Assembly: GCF_024347215.1 (NCBI RefSeq)
Contig: NZ_AP025282.1
Location: 1,240,001-1,304,000 of the forward strand
DNA from: Aliamphritea ceti
GTDB taxonomy: Bacteria; Pseudomonadota; Gammaproteobacteria; Pseudomonadales; Balneatricaceae
Length of the DNA stretch: 64,000 nt
Direction: 5' to 3'
In this document: positions 18,569-27,672 of the stretch, in pieces
Numbering within the stretch: the first letter of the stretch is position 1
How the letters are laid out: each line of letters begins with the position of its first letter
Notes under the pieces: generated by a model
The model's database searches: none
Seen by the model: the letters and a program-made list of their open reading frames with translations, nothing else
Told to the model about the DNA's origin: nothing
Made by a program: the position numbers and the translations under genes

Positions 18569-19588
18569 ATGTTCAATAAAAAATTAATGACCGCCGCTGC
18601 AGTATCTGCGGCTCTTGCATCTTCTGCATCTTTTGCTGGCACTTTAGACAGCGTTAAAGAACGTGACTCTTTGCAGTGTGGTGTAAGCTCCGGTGTACCT
18701 GGTTACTCTGTACCTGATGATAAAGGTGTTTGGACAGGGCTTGATGTCGACGTATGTCGTGCAATTGCAGCTGCTGTACTGGGCGATGCCAGCAAGGTTA
18801 AGTATATCCCTCTGACAGCGAAAGAGCGTTTCACCGCCTTGTCTTCCGGTGAGATTGATGTGTTATCCCGTACCACAACCTGGACACTGACCCGTGACAG
18901 CCAGTTAGGTATTAACTTTGCCGGTGTTAACTATTATGACGGTCAGGGCTTCCTGGTTAAGAAAGATCTGGGTGTAAGCAGCGTTAAAGATCTGGACGGT
19001 GCAACTATTTGTATCCAGTCAGGTACTACAACTGAGCTGAATACTGCTGATTATTTCAACGCAAATGGTCTGGCTCACACTCCGGTAACTTTTGATACTA
19101 ACGATCAGGCTGCTACAGCATTTGATACTGGCCGTTGTGATGCCTTCACAACCGATTTATCTCAGGCATTCGCACTGCGTTCACGCATGGGTGATCCAAA
19201 CTCTGTAGTTGCTCTGCCAGAAGTAATTTCTAAAGAGCCGTTGGGACCATCTGTTAAGCAGGCTGATGACCAGTGGTTCAACATGGTTAAGTGGTCTCTG
19301 AACGCTATGATCAACGCGGAAGAGCTGGGTGTAACTTCAGCTAACGTTGATGATCTGAAAGCGAACAGCAAGAACCCAAGTATCCAGCGTTTGCTGGGCG
19401 GTTCTGAAGGTTTGTCTAAAGGTCTGGGTGTAGATGATGACTGGTCTTACCGCATTATTAAGCAGGTAGGTAACTACGGTGAGTCTTTCGACCGTAACCT
19501 GGGTGCGGGTTCTGCACTGGGCATTGATCGTGGTATCAACGCTCTGTGGAATCAGGGTGGTTTCCTGTACGCTCCACCAATCCGCTAA
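18569..19588 (+). CDS. aapJ: General L-amino acid ABC transporter, periplasmic binding protein AapJ
   Basis: A 339-residue solute-binding protein of the family-3 (glutamate/polar amino acid) class. The signal peptide MFNKKLMTAAAVSAALASSASFA is cleaved before GTLDSV. Family features are LQCGVSSGVPGYS, the ligand segment GLDVDVCRAIAAAVLG and SRTTTWTLTRD. The ATG at 18569 is preceded by GTGAGGA; an upstream TTG in frame is rejected since it would hide the signal peptide. Aap systems take up a broad range of L-amino acids. It heads the aapJQMP operon, with a hairpin behind it. Confidence 0.95.
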   Translation: MFNKKLMTAAAVSAALASSASFAGTLDSVKERDSLQCGVSSGVPGYSVPDDKGVWTGLDVDVCRAIAAAVLGDASKVKYIPLTAKERFTALSSGEIDVLSRTTTWTLTRDSQLGINFAGVNYYDGQGFLVKKDLGVSSVKDLDGATICIQSGTTTELNTADYFNANGLAHTPVTFDTNDQAATAFDTGRCDAFTTDLSQAFALRSRMGDPNSVVALPEVISKEPLGPSVKQADDQWFNMVKWSLNAMINAEELGVTSANVDDLKANSKNPSIQRLLGGSEGLSKGLGVDDDWSYRIIKQVGNYGESFDRNLGAGSALGIDRGINALWNQGGFLYAPPIR

Positions 19589-19606
19589 TTTAAATCATTA
19601 GCTGAA

Positions 19607-19635
19607 ACCCCGGCGCACCTATGGTGTCCCGGGGT
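19607..19635 (+). terminator. Hairpin between aapJ and aapQ
   Basis: ACCCCGG pairs with CCGGGGT and an inner GCACC/GGTGT pairs around a three-base loop, giving a stem of about 12 pairs. No proper T run follows. Such hairpins after binding-protein genes usually protect the upstream message and cause partial termination, so that the binding protein is made in excess over the permease. Confidence 0.75.
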
Positions 19636-19722
19636 CATCTTATGAAATAAACCGTCTGATTATCAGATAAGTTACAACTGCAGAACTTATCGCAGTGATC
19701 ATCAGATGAGCGGAGATTTTAT

Positions 19723-20913
19723 ATGCCTACCGATCTATCTCGCAGCGCGCCTCCGGGAGAGAAAACTCGTTTTTGGAATGATCCGGCAAAACGAGCACTT
19801 CTTTTCCAGGTTCTTTTAATTGGCGCAATTCTTCTTTTTGCCGGTTCTCTTATTTCGAATACCCTTAATAACCTTGAACAACGTGGTATCACCACTGGTT
19901 TTGCCTTTTTATCTCAGAAGGCTGGTTTCGGTATTCCTCTTTCCCTGATTGAGTACAATGAATCTTCTACCTACGGGACGACTTTCTTCGTAGGCCTGTT
20001 TAACACTCTCTTAGTTTCTGTACTGGGTATTATCGCCGCTACCATCCTTGGTTTTGTAATGGGTGTTGCGCGTCTGTCTGATAACTGGCTGATTGCTAAA
20101 TTATCAGCGGTATATATCGAAATATTTCGTAACATCCCTTTGTTACTGCAAATTTTCTTTTGGTATTTTGCGGTTCTTCGAACCTTGCCTTCACCGCGTC
20201 AGAGCATTGAGTTTCTCGGCAGTTTTCTGAACATCCGGGGCTTATCTATGCCAGCTCCTGTCGCAGAAGGTGGTTTTAATCTGGTAATTGGTGCTTTTGC
20301 TGTAGGTGTTGTCCTGACGTTTGTAATGTCACGCTGGGCACATAAGAGGCAGGACCAGACAGGTCAGATTTTTCCAACATTCTGGGCCGGGCTTGGTCTG
20401 CTTATTGGTTTGCCGCTAATCGTATTCATGTTGGCTGGAATGCCGATGCATCTCGATTATCCGGTTCTGAAAGGCTTTAACTTCCGCGGAGGTATGACGC
20501 TTATACCTGAGCTGGTTGCATTATGGCTTGCGCTGACTATCTATACCGCAGCATTTATTGCTGAAACAGTGCGTGCAGGTATTTTGGCCGTGCCAAATGG
20601 TCAGCTTGAGGCTGCATCTGCTTTAGGCTTGCCGAAGGTTCGTACGTTACGTCTGATTGTTATTCCTCAGGCAATGCGAGTGATTATTCCACCGTTGACC
20701 AGTCAGTATCTGAACCTGGCGAAGAACTCTTCGCTTGCTGCAGCGGTTGCATATCCGGATCTTGTGGCGGTATTTGCAGGAACGACGCTAAACCAGACGG
20801 GACAGGCAGTTGAGATTATGTCGATGACCATGGCAGTTTATCTGACCATGAGTATCCTCACCTCGTTGTTTATGAACTGGTATAACAAGCGCATGTCGCT
20901 GATAGAACGTTAG
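19723..20913 (+). CDS. aapQ: General L-amino acid ABC transporter, permease AapQ
   Basis: A 396-residue inner-membrane permease. An N-terminal membrane segment (about residues 27-48) and a central insertion precede the typical permease core. The His/Glu/Gln-type motif is VYIEIFRNIPLLLQIFFWY, and the ATPase-contacting EAA loop is EAASALGLPKVRTLRLIVIP. It works with AapM as the two halves of the channel. The ATG has CGGAG in front; aapM follows after 11 bases. Confidence 0.94.
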   Translation: MPTDLSRSAPPGEKTRFWNDPAKRALLFQVLLIGAILLFAGSLISNTLNNLEQRGITTGFAFLSQKAGFGIPLSLIEYNESSTYGTTFFVGLFNTLLVSVLGIIAATILGFVMGVARLSDNWLIAKLSAVYIEIFRNIPLLLQIFFWYFAVLRTLPSPRQSIEFLGSFLNIRGLSMPAPVAEGGFNLVIGAFAVGVVLTFVMSRWAHKRQDQTGQIFPTFWAGLGLLIGLPLIVFMLAGMPMHLDYPVLKGFNFRGGMTLIPELVALWLALTIYTAAFIAETVRAGILAVPNGQLEAASALGLPKVRTLRLIVIPQAMRVIIPPLTSQYLNLAKNSSLAAAVAYPDLVAVFAGTTLNQTGQAVEIMSMTMAVYLTMSILTSLFMNWYNKRMSLIER

Positions 20914-20924
20914 GAGGCGGGCTT

Positions 20925-22025
20925 ATGATTTATGAACAACAACCTACTCTGCCCGCACCGGCGAGTACTATCGGTTTAGTTGGCTGGTTACGTACGAATC
21001 TGTTCAATACACCAAAAAACAGTATTGCGACGTTACTATTGATATTCCTGTGCTATATCTGGCTTACACCTATATTTGACTGGGTTTTCTTCAGTGCAGA
21101 CTGGGTGGGTTCCAGCAGAGAAAGTTGTACAAGTGGTGGTGCGTGTTGGGTGTTTATTACTCAGCGTATTGACCAGTTTATGTATGGCTTTTACCCGGCA
21201 GATGAAACCTGGCGTCTGAATCTGACGTTTGTGGTTTTTGTTGCCTGCATTGCCTGGCTCGTATGGCCGAACCTGCCTAAAAAAGGATTAGTTGCGGTTT
21301 TCACGCTGGCTGTTTTTCCTTTTATTGCCTTCGTGCTGTTAAGCGGTGGGTATTTTGGGCTTGAGCATGTAGAAACTCATAAGTGGGGTGGGCTGAGCCT
21401 GACACTGGTACTGGCTGTTGTCGGTATTGTTGCTGCTTTACCGCTTGGGATTCTGCTGGCATTAGGACGACGTTCTGAAATGCCAATCGTGCGTGCCTTT
21501 TCAGTGGCTTACATTGAAATTTGGCGGGGAGTTCCGCTAATTACGGTTCTGTTCATGGCGTCAGTAATGCTGCCATTGTTCTTACCGGAAAATATGCACT
21601 TCGATAAATTACTGCGTGCCCTGATTGGTATTACCATGTTCCAGACTGCTTATATGGCAGAGGTTATTCGTGGTGGCTTGCAGGCAATTCCAAGAGGGCA
21701 GTACGAAGCGGCTGATGCTTTGGGACTGGGTTACTGGCAGAAGATGGTTATGATCATTCTTCCGCAGGCTCTGAAGCTGATGATTCCGGGTGTGGTTAAC
21801 ACCTTTATAGCGCTGTTTAAAGATACCAGTCTGGTATTGATTATCGGTCTGTTTGATCTGCTGGCTATTGTTCAGGCAGCACAAAACGACCCTAAGTGGA
21901 TTGGCTATGCAACGGAAGGTTATGTGTTTGTTGCCTTCGTATTCTGGATTTTCTGTTTCGGTATGTCTCGTTACAGTCAGAATTTAGAAAAAATGTTGCA
22001 TACCGGTCACGGAAATCGAGCCTGA
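20925..22025 (+). CDS. aapM: General L-amino acid ABC transporter, permease AapM
   Basis: A 366-residue permease, partner of AapQ. Membrane segments are clear at about residues 36-55, 90-130, 155-180 and beyond. The EAA loop YEAADALGLGYWQKMVMIILP lies in the C-terminal half, and AYIEIWRGVPLITVLFM is the counterpart of the AapQ motif. The start has GGAGG upstream. The segment around residues 65-80 with two cysteines (SCTSGGACW) faces the periplasm. Confidence 0.94.
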   Translation: MIYEQQPTLPAPASTIGLVGWLRTNLFNTPKNSIATLLLIFLCYIWLTPIFDWVFFSADWVGSSRESCTSGGACWVFITQRIDQFMYGFYPADETWRLNLTFVVFVACIAWLVWPNLPKKGLVAVFTLAVFPFIAFVLLSGGYFGLEHVETHKWGGLSLTLVLAVVGIVAALPLGILLALGRRSEMPIVRAFSVAYIEIWRGVPLITVLFMASVMLPLFLPENMHFDKLLRALIGITMFQTAYMAEVIRGGLQAIPRGQYEAADALGLGYWQKMVMIILPQALKLMIPGVVNTFIALFKDTSLVLIIGLFDLLAIVQAAQNDPKWIGYATEGYVFVAFVFWIFCFGMSRYSQNLEKMLHTGHGNRA

Positions 22026-22041
22026 TTCTGGAGTTAGAATA

Positions 22042-22803
22042 ATGAGTGAAGTTAATAAGCAAGAAGATCAGTTGATGGTTCAGATCCGTAACATGAACAA
22101 ATGGTACGGTGATTTCCATGTGCTGAAAAATATTAACCTGGATGTGAAGCGCGGTGAAAAGATCGTAATTTGCGGGCCTTCTGGTTCAGGTAAGTCAACA
22201 ATGATTCGCTGTATCAACCATCTGGAAGAGCATCAGGAAGGTGATATCTTTGTAAACGGCATCGAGCTGGCATCTGATATCAAGAAGATTGACGCTATCC
22301 GTAAAGATGTCGGTATGGTGTTTCAGCACTTTAATCTGTTTCCGCACTTAACGGTTTTGGAAAACTGTGTACTGGCACCTATTTGGGTGAAGAAAGTACC
22401 ACGTAAAGAAGCTGAAGCTATGGCTATGCAGTATCTGGAGCGGGTAAAAATTCCTGAACAGGCACTGAAATATCCAGGTCAGTTGTCCGGTGGTCAGCAG
22501 CAGCGTGTGGCGATTGCCCGATCTCTGTGTATGAACCCTGATGTTATGCTGTTCGATGAACCTACCTCCGCACTTGACCCTGAGATGATCAAGGAAGTAC
22601 TGGATGTAATGATTGAGCTGGCAAACGAAGGTATGACCATGTTGTGTGTAACTCACGAGATGGGCTTTGCGAAAACCGTTGCCGATCGGGTTATCTTCAT
22701 GGATGGCGGTCAGATAATTGAAGAAAATGAGCCGCAAGAATTCTTCAATAATCCGCAGCATGAACGTACTCAGTTGTTCCTTAGTCAGATTCTTAATCAC
22801 TGA
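22042..22803 (+). CDS. aapP: General L-amino acid ABC transporter, ATPase AapP
   Basis: A 253-residue ABC ATPase that powers amino acid import. Walker A is GPSGSGKSTM, the signature LSGGQQQRVA, Walker B VMLFDEPTSALDPE, and the switch histidine lies in CVTHEMGFA. It belongs to the GlnQ/polar amino acid subgroup. It is the last gene of aapJQMP and is followed by a strong terminator. Confidence 0.96.
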   Translation: MSEVNKQEDQLMVQIRNMNKWYGDFHVLKNINLDVKRGEKIVICGPSGSGKSTMIRCINHLEEHQEGDIFVNGIELASDIKKIDAIRKDVGMVFQHFNLFPHLTVLENCVLAPIWVKKVPRKEAEAMAMQYLERVKIPEQALKYPGQLSGGQQQRVAIARSLCMNPDVMLFDEPTSALDPEMIKEVLDVMIELANEGMTMLCVTHEMGFAKTVADRVIFMDGGQIIEENEPQEFFNNPQHERTQLFLSQILNH

Positions 22804-22823
22804 TCATGTGATCTGAATATATA

Positions 22824-22847
22824 AACGGGCCGTAAGGCCCGTTTTTT
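22824..22847 (+). terminator. Rho-independent terminator after aapP
   Basis: The stem aacgggcc/ggcccgtt with a GTAA loop is followed by a T run. It closes the aap operon. Confidence 0.93.
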
Positions 22848-22934
22848 GTGCCCGTAATTTGATATTAACCGGCTGTGTTAACGTTGGAATTCTGGGATAA
22901 TGCCGCCTGAATTGTTGATTGGTTAGGAATCTCA

Positions 22935-23957
22935 ATGACACAGCAAAAACTCGCTGTCGTATTGGTAAATCTGGGAACTCCGGATGAGCCGACCCCTGGT
23001 GCTGTCCGCCGTTATCTTAAAACTTTCTTGTCTGATGTTCGGGTAGTGGAAGGTAAAGGGCTGCGCCGCTTGTTTTGGTTGGCAGTACTGAACTTTATTA
23101 TTCTGAATGTACGGCCAAAAAAGGTTGCGAAACTCTATGCCAGTATCTGGGATGGTGATTCTCCGCTGCGTAAAATTCTGAATCAGCAAGTGGCAGGTTT
23201 AACTGTCCACCTGCAAAGTGCATTTCCGGCTGCAAATGTGCAGGTGTTTCCTGCTATGACGTATGGATCACCAGGGCTACAGAAGCGTTTGTCAGATTTG
23301 GCCAGCGCCGGTTACGAGCGGGTGCTGATTATTCCTCTGTATCCACAGTATTCTGCAACAACAACTGCGCCAATTTATGATCAGGTTCATGCGTTTCAGA
23401 AAAAACAGCGTAATTTACTGGATATACGTATTGTCAAGGATTATCACGATCATCCGATGTATATAGAAGCTTTGGCAGACAGCGTACAAAGTTTCTGGCA
23501 GGAGAATGGTCGTAGTGAAAAGCTTATTATGTCCTTTCATGGTATCCCTCAGGAGTATGCCGATAAAGGCGACCCTTATGCTATACAGTGTCAGCAGACA
23601 TCTGCATTACTGGCCAGTAAACTGGGTTTACAGGAAAACCAGTGGCAGCAAACTTTTCAGTCGCGTTTCGGACCTATGCAGTGGTTACAGCCCTATACAG
23701 ATAAAACGCTGGAATCTTTAGCGAAAGACGGCTGTGAATCAGTTGATATGATTTGTCCGGCTTTTGCTGCCGATTGTCTGGAAACTCTGGAAGAAATTGC
23801 TGTTGAAAATTGTGAAGTGTTTCAGGGAGCTGGTGGTCAGGGTTACCAGTATATTCCGGCGCTTAACGCATCCCCTTTAATGATTAAATTGCTTGCTGCG
23901 CTAACAGCTACGCAGGCGAATGACTGGCTTCAGACGGAGAATCACCATGCAGCTTGA
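22935..23957 (+). CDS. hemH: Ferrochelatase
   Basis: A 340-residue enzyme that inserts ferrous iron into protoporphyrin IX, the last step of protoheme synthesis. It begins with the family hallmark VVLVNLGTPDEPT; IIPLYPQYSATTTAPI and SFHGIPQEYADKGDPY (with the catalytic His) follow, and CPAFAADCLETLEEI is near the C-terminus. Its last 11 bases overlap the rlmB start. This hemH-rlmB pairing is unusual compared with the more common rnr-rlmB. Confidence 0.96.
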   Translation: MTQQKLAVVLVNLGTPDEPTPGAVRRYLKTFLSDVRVVEGKGLRRLFWLAVLNFIILNVRPKKVAKLYASIWDGDSPLRKILNQQVAGLTVHLQSAFPAANVQVFPAMTYGSPGLQKRLSDLASAGYERVLIIPLYPQYSATTTAPIYDQVHAFQKKQRNLLDIRIVKDYHDHPMYIEALADSVQSFWQENGRSEKLIMSFHGIPQEYADKGDPYAIQCQQTSALLASKLGLQENQWQQTFQSRFGPMQWLQPYTDKTLESLAKDGCESVDMICPAFAADCLETLEEIAVENCEVFQGAGGQGYQYIPALNASPLMIKLLAALTATQANDWLQTENHHAA

Positions 23958-24684
23958 TTATATTTTTGGTATTCATGCCGTCACTACTGCTTTACAACGC
24001 GATGCTAAGCGTTGTCGTGAATTGCTGATTCTGAAAGGGCGACAGGATGATAAGGTGCAGAAAATTTTGCATCTGGCGCAGCAGAGTAATATTAAATGTG
24101 TTCAGGTTCAGCGCAAACAGCTGGATGAGATGGCTGGTGATGGCGTGCACCAGGGAGTTGTACTCGGCTGTGAGCTGGTACAGGCAAAAAATGAGCAATT
24201 TTTGAACTCATTGCTTGAGCGTATTGACGAGCCCGCGTTTTTACTGGTTTTAGACGGCGTGACTGATCCGCATAATTTAGGTGCTTGTCTGCGTACTGCG
24301 GATGCAGCAGGTGTACATGCTGTTATTGCACCTAAAGATAAATCTGCACCACTTAATGGGACTGTCAGTAAGGTTGCCTGTGGCGCTGCTGATGCTGTTC
24401 CATATGTTCAGGTTACAAATCTGGCCCGGACAATGAAAGATCTTCAGCAGCGGGGTATCTGGATTACCGGTACTGCCGGTGAAGCGGAAGTTATGGTGTA
24501 TGATGCAGATCTGAAAGGCCCTATGGCTCTGGTGATGGGCGCTGAAGGTAAAGGTTTACGTCGTTTAACCCGTGAACATTGCGATCACCTGATCAAGATA
24601 CCTATGTCTGGAGAGGTGAGTAGCCTTAACGTATCAGTGGCGACCGGGGTGTGTTTATTTGAAGCGGTGCGCCAGCGTAGCTAA
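23947..24684 (+). CDS. rlmB: 23S rRNA (guanosine-2'-O-)-methyltransferase RlmB
   Basis: A 245-residue SpoU/TrmH-family methyltransferase that modifies G2251 in the peptidyl-transferase centre of 23S rRNA. The N-terminal substrate-binding domain starts YIFGIHAVTTAL. The knotted SAM domain shows DGVTDPHNLGACLRTADAAG, ALVMGAEGKGLRRL and the C-terminal LNVSVATGVCLFEAVRQR. I chose ATG at 23947, preceded by ACGGAGA; an in-frame ATG at 23920 adds nine unconserved residues. It overlaps hemH by 11 bases. Confidence 0.95.
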   Translation: MQLDYIFGIHAVTTALQRDAKRCRELLILKGRQDDKVQKILHLAQQSNIKCVQVQRKQLDEMAGDGVHQGVVLGCELVQAKNEQFLNSLLERIDEPAFLLVLDGVTDPHNLGACLRTADAAGVHAVIAPKDKSAPLNGTVSKVACGAADAVPYVQVTNLARTMKDLQQRGIWITGTAGEAEVMVYDADLKGPMALVMGAEGKGLRRLTREHCDHLIKIPMSGEVSSLNVSVATGVCLFEAVRQRS

Positions 24685-24713
24685 ATAAGAGTAAAGGTAA
24701 ACATAATACACAT

Positions 24714-24744
24714 AAAAATGCCGGACTTTGATCCGGCATTTTTT
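24714..24744. terminator. Bidirectional terminator between rlmB and ackA
   Basis: A 12-base-pair perfect stem (aaaaatgccgga/tccggcattttt) with a six-base loop has A on one side and T on the other. It serves the convergent rlmB and ackA genes. Confidence 0.92.
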
Positions 24745-24762
24745 GTTTAATTAACGCGCAAA

Positions 24763-25992
24763 TTAAACTGCGGCCTGTTCTTCCCGTGCGGCCAGCCAGT
24801 CCATAACTTCTTCAGTATGCTGTGCAATCATTGCTTCTTCATTGGTCGCGATTACACGTACGCTAATGCTACTTTCTGCTGTGCTGATACAACTTAAGTT
24901 ATTGCTATTAGCAAGGTCATTAATTTTTACACCTAGCCAAGCGCTGCGCTGGCAAATCTGCTCACGGATATAGCAGTCGTTTTCGCCTACACCGCCGGTA
25001 AAAACAAGCTGCTTAAGCCCCCCCAAGGCGGCACTTAACCGACCAATTTCCAGAGCAGCCCGATAGCAAAACATGTCTATTGCTTCTTGTGCATGTGGAT
25101 TGTCACTGTGTCTCAGGGTAAGCATGTCGGCACTTTCTCCGGATACGCCCAGCCAACCACTTTGTTGATAGAGTACGTTTTCCAACTGATCATTATCCAG
25201 TTGGTAGTGACGTTGTAAAAATAACAGTACGCCCGGGTCGATAGTGCCGCAACGGGTACCCATTGGGAGGCCTTCTACAGCAGTGAATCCCATACTGGAG
25301 GCGATGGATTTACCATCTTTAATTGCACACATGCTGGCTCCGGCGCCAAGGTGACAAACGATAGTGTTAGCGTGTTTGTCCTGTTCAGAAAGTTCTTCGA
25401 GCTTATGATTAATAAACTCGTAAGACAGTCCATGAAACCCATATTTATGAATGCCGGCTTCACTATATTCACGGGGAATTGCGTAATACTTTTCTTCTGC
25501 AGCGTGGCTGTGATGGAACATAGTATCAAAGCTTGCAACCTGAATGGCTGAAGGGATCAGCTCCTGACAGACTTGTATAAGTTTTAAATTATAAGGCTGA
25601 TGTAACGGTGCAAGTGGAATGAGTGTTTCAAGTTTTTGCATGACATCATCAGTCACTAGAACCGGTGCGGTGAACATGTCCCCACCGTGCACGACTCTAT
25701 GACCGAAGGCGCATATTTCTGCATCCAGAAATTGAGCATCAATCCATTCCATCACATATTTCAGGCAGGCCTGATGACGCTCTTCCTTAGGTATATCTGT
25801 CAGCGGTAAGTCGTTTTGTTCAACACTGGCTTCACGGCCAAACGCTTTATCGCGTCGAACAAGTACCTGTGCCTGTTCAAGAATATTACTGAAGCGAAAT
25901 CTGTACAGGCATTCGTCGTGGTCTGCATAACGGATAAAGAGTGCACATTTAAGGCTGGATGAACCGCCGTTTACGGTAAGGATTAAGCTCAT
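24763..25992 (-). CDS. ackA: Acetate kinase
   Basis: A 409-residue acetate/propionate kinase that interconverts acetyl phosphate and acetate with ATP. It starts LILTVNGGSSSLKCALF, has HRVVHGGDMF, the FHHSH and YGFHGLSYE segments, CHLGAGASMCAI and VFTGGVGENDCYIRE. It is complete. The start overlaps the end of the Pta-like gene by four bases, so the two are coupled and form an acetyl-CoA to acetate (or short acyl-CoA to acid) pathway. Confidence 0.95.
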   Translation of the reverse strand: MSLILTVNGGSSSLKCALFIRYADHDECLYRFRFSNILEQAQVLVRRDKAFGREASVEQNDLPLTDIPKEERHQACLKYVMEWIDAQFLDAEICAFGHRVVHGGDMFTAPVLVTDDVMQKLETLIPLAPLHQPYNLKLIQVCQELIPSAIQVASFDTMFHHSHAAEEKYYAIPREYSEAGIHKYGFHGLSYEFINHKLEELSEQDKHANTIVCHLGAGASMCAIKDGKSIASSMGFTAVEGLPMGTRCGTIDPGVLLFLQRHYQLDNDQLENVLYQQSGWLGVSGESADMLTLRHSDNPHAQEAIDMFCYRAALEIGRLSAALGGLKQLVFTGGVGENDCYIREQICQRSAWLGVKINDLANSNNLSCISTAESSISVRVIATNEEAMIAQHTEEVMDWLAAREEQAAV

Positions 25993-26930
25993 GAGTCTGT
26001 CAGAATCTCTGTTAAGGATTGATGCTTATGTTGTACGGTTAATGCAGCCAATGCGCAGGATGCCAGGCGCGCATCACTGCCATCTGCCCGACTATTCAGC
26101 ACTATAGGCACGCTCGCCCCGAGTACTAAGCCTGCAGAACGGGCGTTAGCTAAATATATCAGTTGTTTGGCCAGCATGTTGGCCGCTTCTAAGTCCGGCG
26201 CCAGGAGGATATCGGCATCACCACTGACCGGAGACTGAATATGTTTATCTCTGGCTGCCTGTAGCGATATAGCATTATCGAAGGCTAGAGGACCATCAAC
26301 AATAGCGCCGTGAATTTGATGTCTGTCGGCCATTTTACACAGCGCCGCAGCATCAATTGTACTGGGCATACCAGGTTTTACTTTTTCAATAGCAGCAAGG
26401 ATTGCTGCTTTAGGTGTTGTGATACCCAGAGATAAGCAAAGGTCGATGGCATTTTGTAGTATGTCGGCTTTTACTTGCAGATCCGGGGTGACGTTAATAG
26501 CAGCGTCAGTAATTACAAGTGGTTTATGATAACGGGGAATATCCAGCAAAAAAGCATGGCTTAGTCTGCGCTCGATTCTGAGCCCGCTGGCTTTATTCAG
26601 AATAGCACTGAGTAATTCTGCCGATGCGAGATCGCCTTTCATCAGAGCGCTTACAGTACCTTTACTGGCAAGCTGAACAGCTTTTTCGGCTGCTGCATGG
26701 CTATGGGCAGTGTCGATAATAGGGTACTGGCTAATGTCCCTTTGCAGCTTTTTAGCTTGTACCTGAATGCGTTGGGCTGGTCCAATTAGAACCGGAGCGA
26801 TAATTCCTTTCTCTGCGGCATCAAGTGCACCATTAAGGCCGTTTGGTTCAACAGGATGGACTATGGCTGTTTTTAAAGGCGGATATTGATGTGACTGGCT
26901 AATGATGTGGTCAAAGCGGGAAAGCGTCAT
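25989..26930 (-). CDS. Short phosphate acyltransferase (Pta/Ptb-like)
   Basis: About 313 residues of the phosphate acetyl/butyryltransferase fold. Typical features are ALMKGDLASAELLSAIL, LVITDAAINVTPDL, GDADILLAPDLEAANMLAKQ and GLVLGASVPIVLNSR. It lacks the long N-terminal regulatory part of E. coli Pta and resembles the stand-alone Pta domain of the bifunctional enoyl-CoA hydratase/phosphate acetyltransferase group. Together with ackA it should convert acyl-CoA to acyl phosphate; acetyl, propionyl or butyryl preference cannot be told. I chose the ATG at 26930; an in-frame start at 26993 is possible. An imperfect hairpin near 27120-27145 lies between it and hinT. Confidence 0.88.
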   Translation of the reverse strand: MTLSRFDHIISQSHQYPPLKTAIVHPVEPNGLNGALDAAEKGIIAPVLIGPAQRIQVQAKKLQRDISQYPIIDTAHSHAAAEKAVQLASKGTVSALMKGDLASAELLSAILNKASGLRIERRLSHAFLLDIPRYHKPLVITDAAINVTPDLQVKADILQNAIDLCLSLGITTPKAAILAAIEKVKPGMPSTIDAAALCKMADRHQIHGAIVDGPLAFDNAISLQAARDKHIQSPVSGDADILLAPDLEAANMLAKQLIYLANARSAGLVLGASVPIVLNSRADGSDARLASCALAALTVQHKHQSLTEILTDS

Positions 26931-27197
26931 TGGGCTATCTCTGCAGTGTCTTATCGATAGACGTATTCTGCGCGGTGCTATGTTGCACTGCAATATATAA
27001 ATACCAGATATGCGAAGATCAGCAGTAAGATTTGATATTCATTGATGTGCGACAAAAGTTTAACTTTGAAGAAATCAGGTCATTATTGAATGGTATGAAA
27101 GTAACGAAAACAGATTAAGCCCGGCATTGAATACCGGACTTGATTAGGGTTGTATCTGGAGCGATTTTATAAATGAATTTGAATTAGCCGCTGAATA

Positions 27198-27560
27198 TCA
27201 GGCAGTTTTGAGTTTTTCCTGATAAGGAGGCCAGCCCATTGGTTTTCCACCCAACAGGTGAAGATGAATATGATAAACAGTTTGTCCGCCATCTTCGTTA
27301 CAGTTGAATACCGTGCGATAGCCGTCTTCAGCGAAGCCTGCCTGTTTAGCAATGCTGTTAGCTGCTAAAACCATATGCCCAACAAGCTCACAGTCTTCAG
27401 GTCCAATATCATTAATGGTCGCAATGTGTTTGCGGGGAATAATCAGTACATGGGTAGGGGCTTCAGGATTAATGTCGTTAAAAGCGATAACTTTGTCATC
27501 TTCGTAAACGATTTGAGCAGGTATTTCCTGCTTAAGAATTTTACAGAAAAGGCAATCCAT
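27198..27560 (-). CDS. hinT: HIT-family purine nucleoside phosphoramidase
   Basis: A 120-residue HinT-type hydrolase of AMP-lysine and adenosine phosphoramidates. The histidine triad is HIHLHLLGG near residue 98, and the N-terminal CLFCKILKQEIPA is typical. It lies downstream of spoVR on the same strand, separated by a hairpin, so it probably has its own promoter. Confidence 0.94.
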   Translation of the reverse strand: MDCLFCKILKQEIPAQIVYEDDKVIAFNDINPEAPTHVLIIPRKHIATINDIGPEDCELVGHMVLAANSIAKQAGFAEDGYRTVFNCNEDGGQTVYHIHLHLLGGKPMGWPPYQEKLKTA

Positions 27561-27640
27561 GATGCGTCCTTAAGTGTTGTCTTATTGGCTTTGTGGTTGA
27601 TACTAATAGGGGCTGGCTGAATAAGCTATAGACCGGGGGA

Positions 27641-27667
27641 AAACAGGCGCCGGTGGTGCAGGCGCCA
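27641..27667 (-). terminator. Likely terminator after spoVR
   Basis: Read leftwards, GGCGCC repeats around a nine-base loop form a GC-rich stem followed by TGTTTT. It would end the prkA-yeaH-spoVR message before hinT. Confidence 0.6.
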
Positions 27668-27672
27668 ATAAG

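Noticed and set aside
22348..22800. 150-codon open frame antisense to aapP
   Set aside because: It lies wholly within a conserved ABC ATPase gene and resembles no family.
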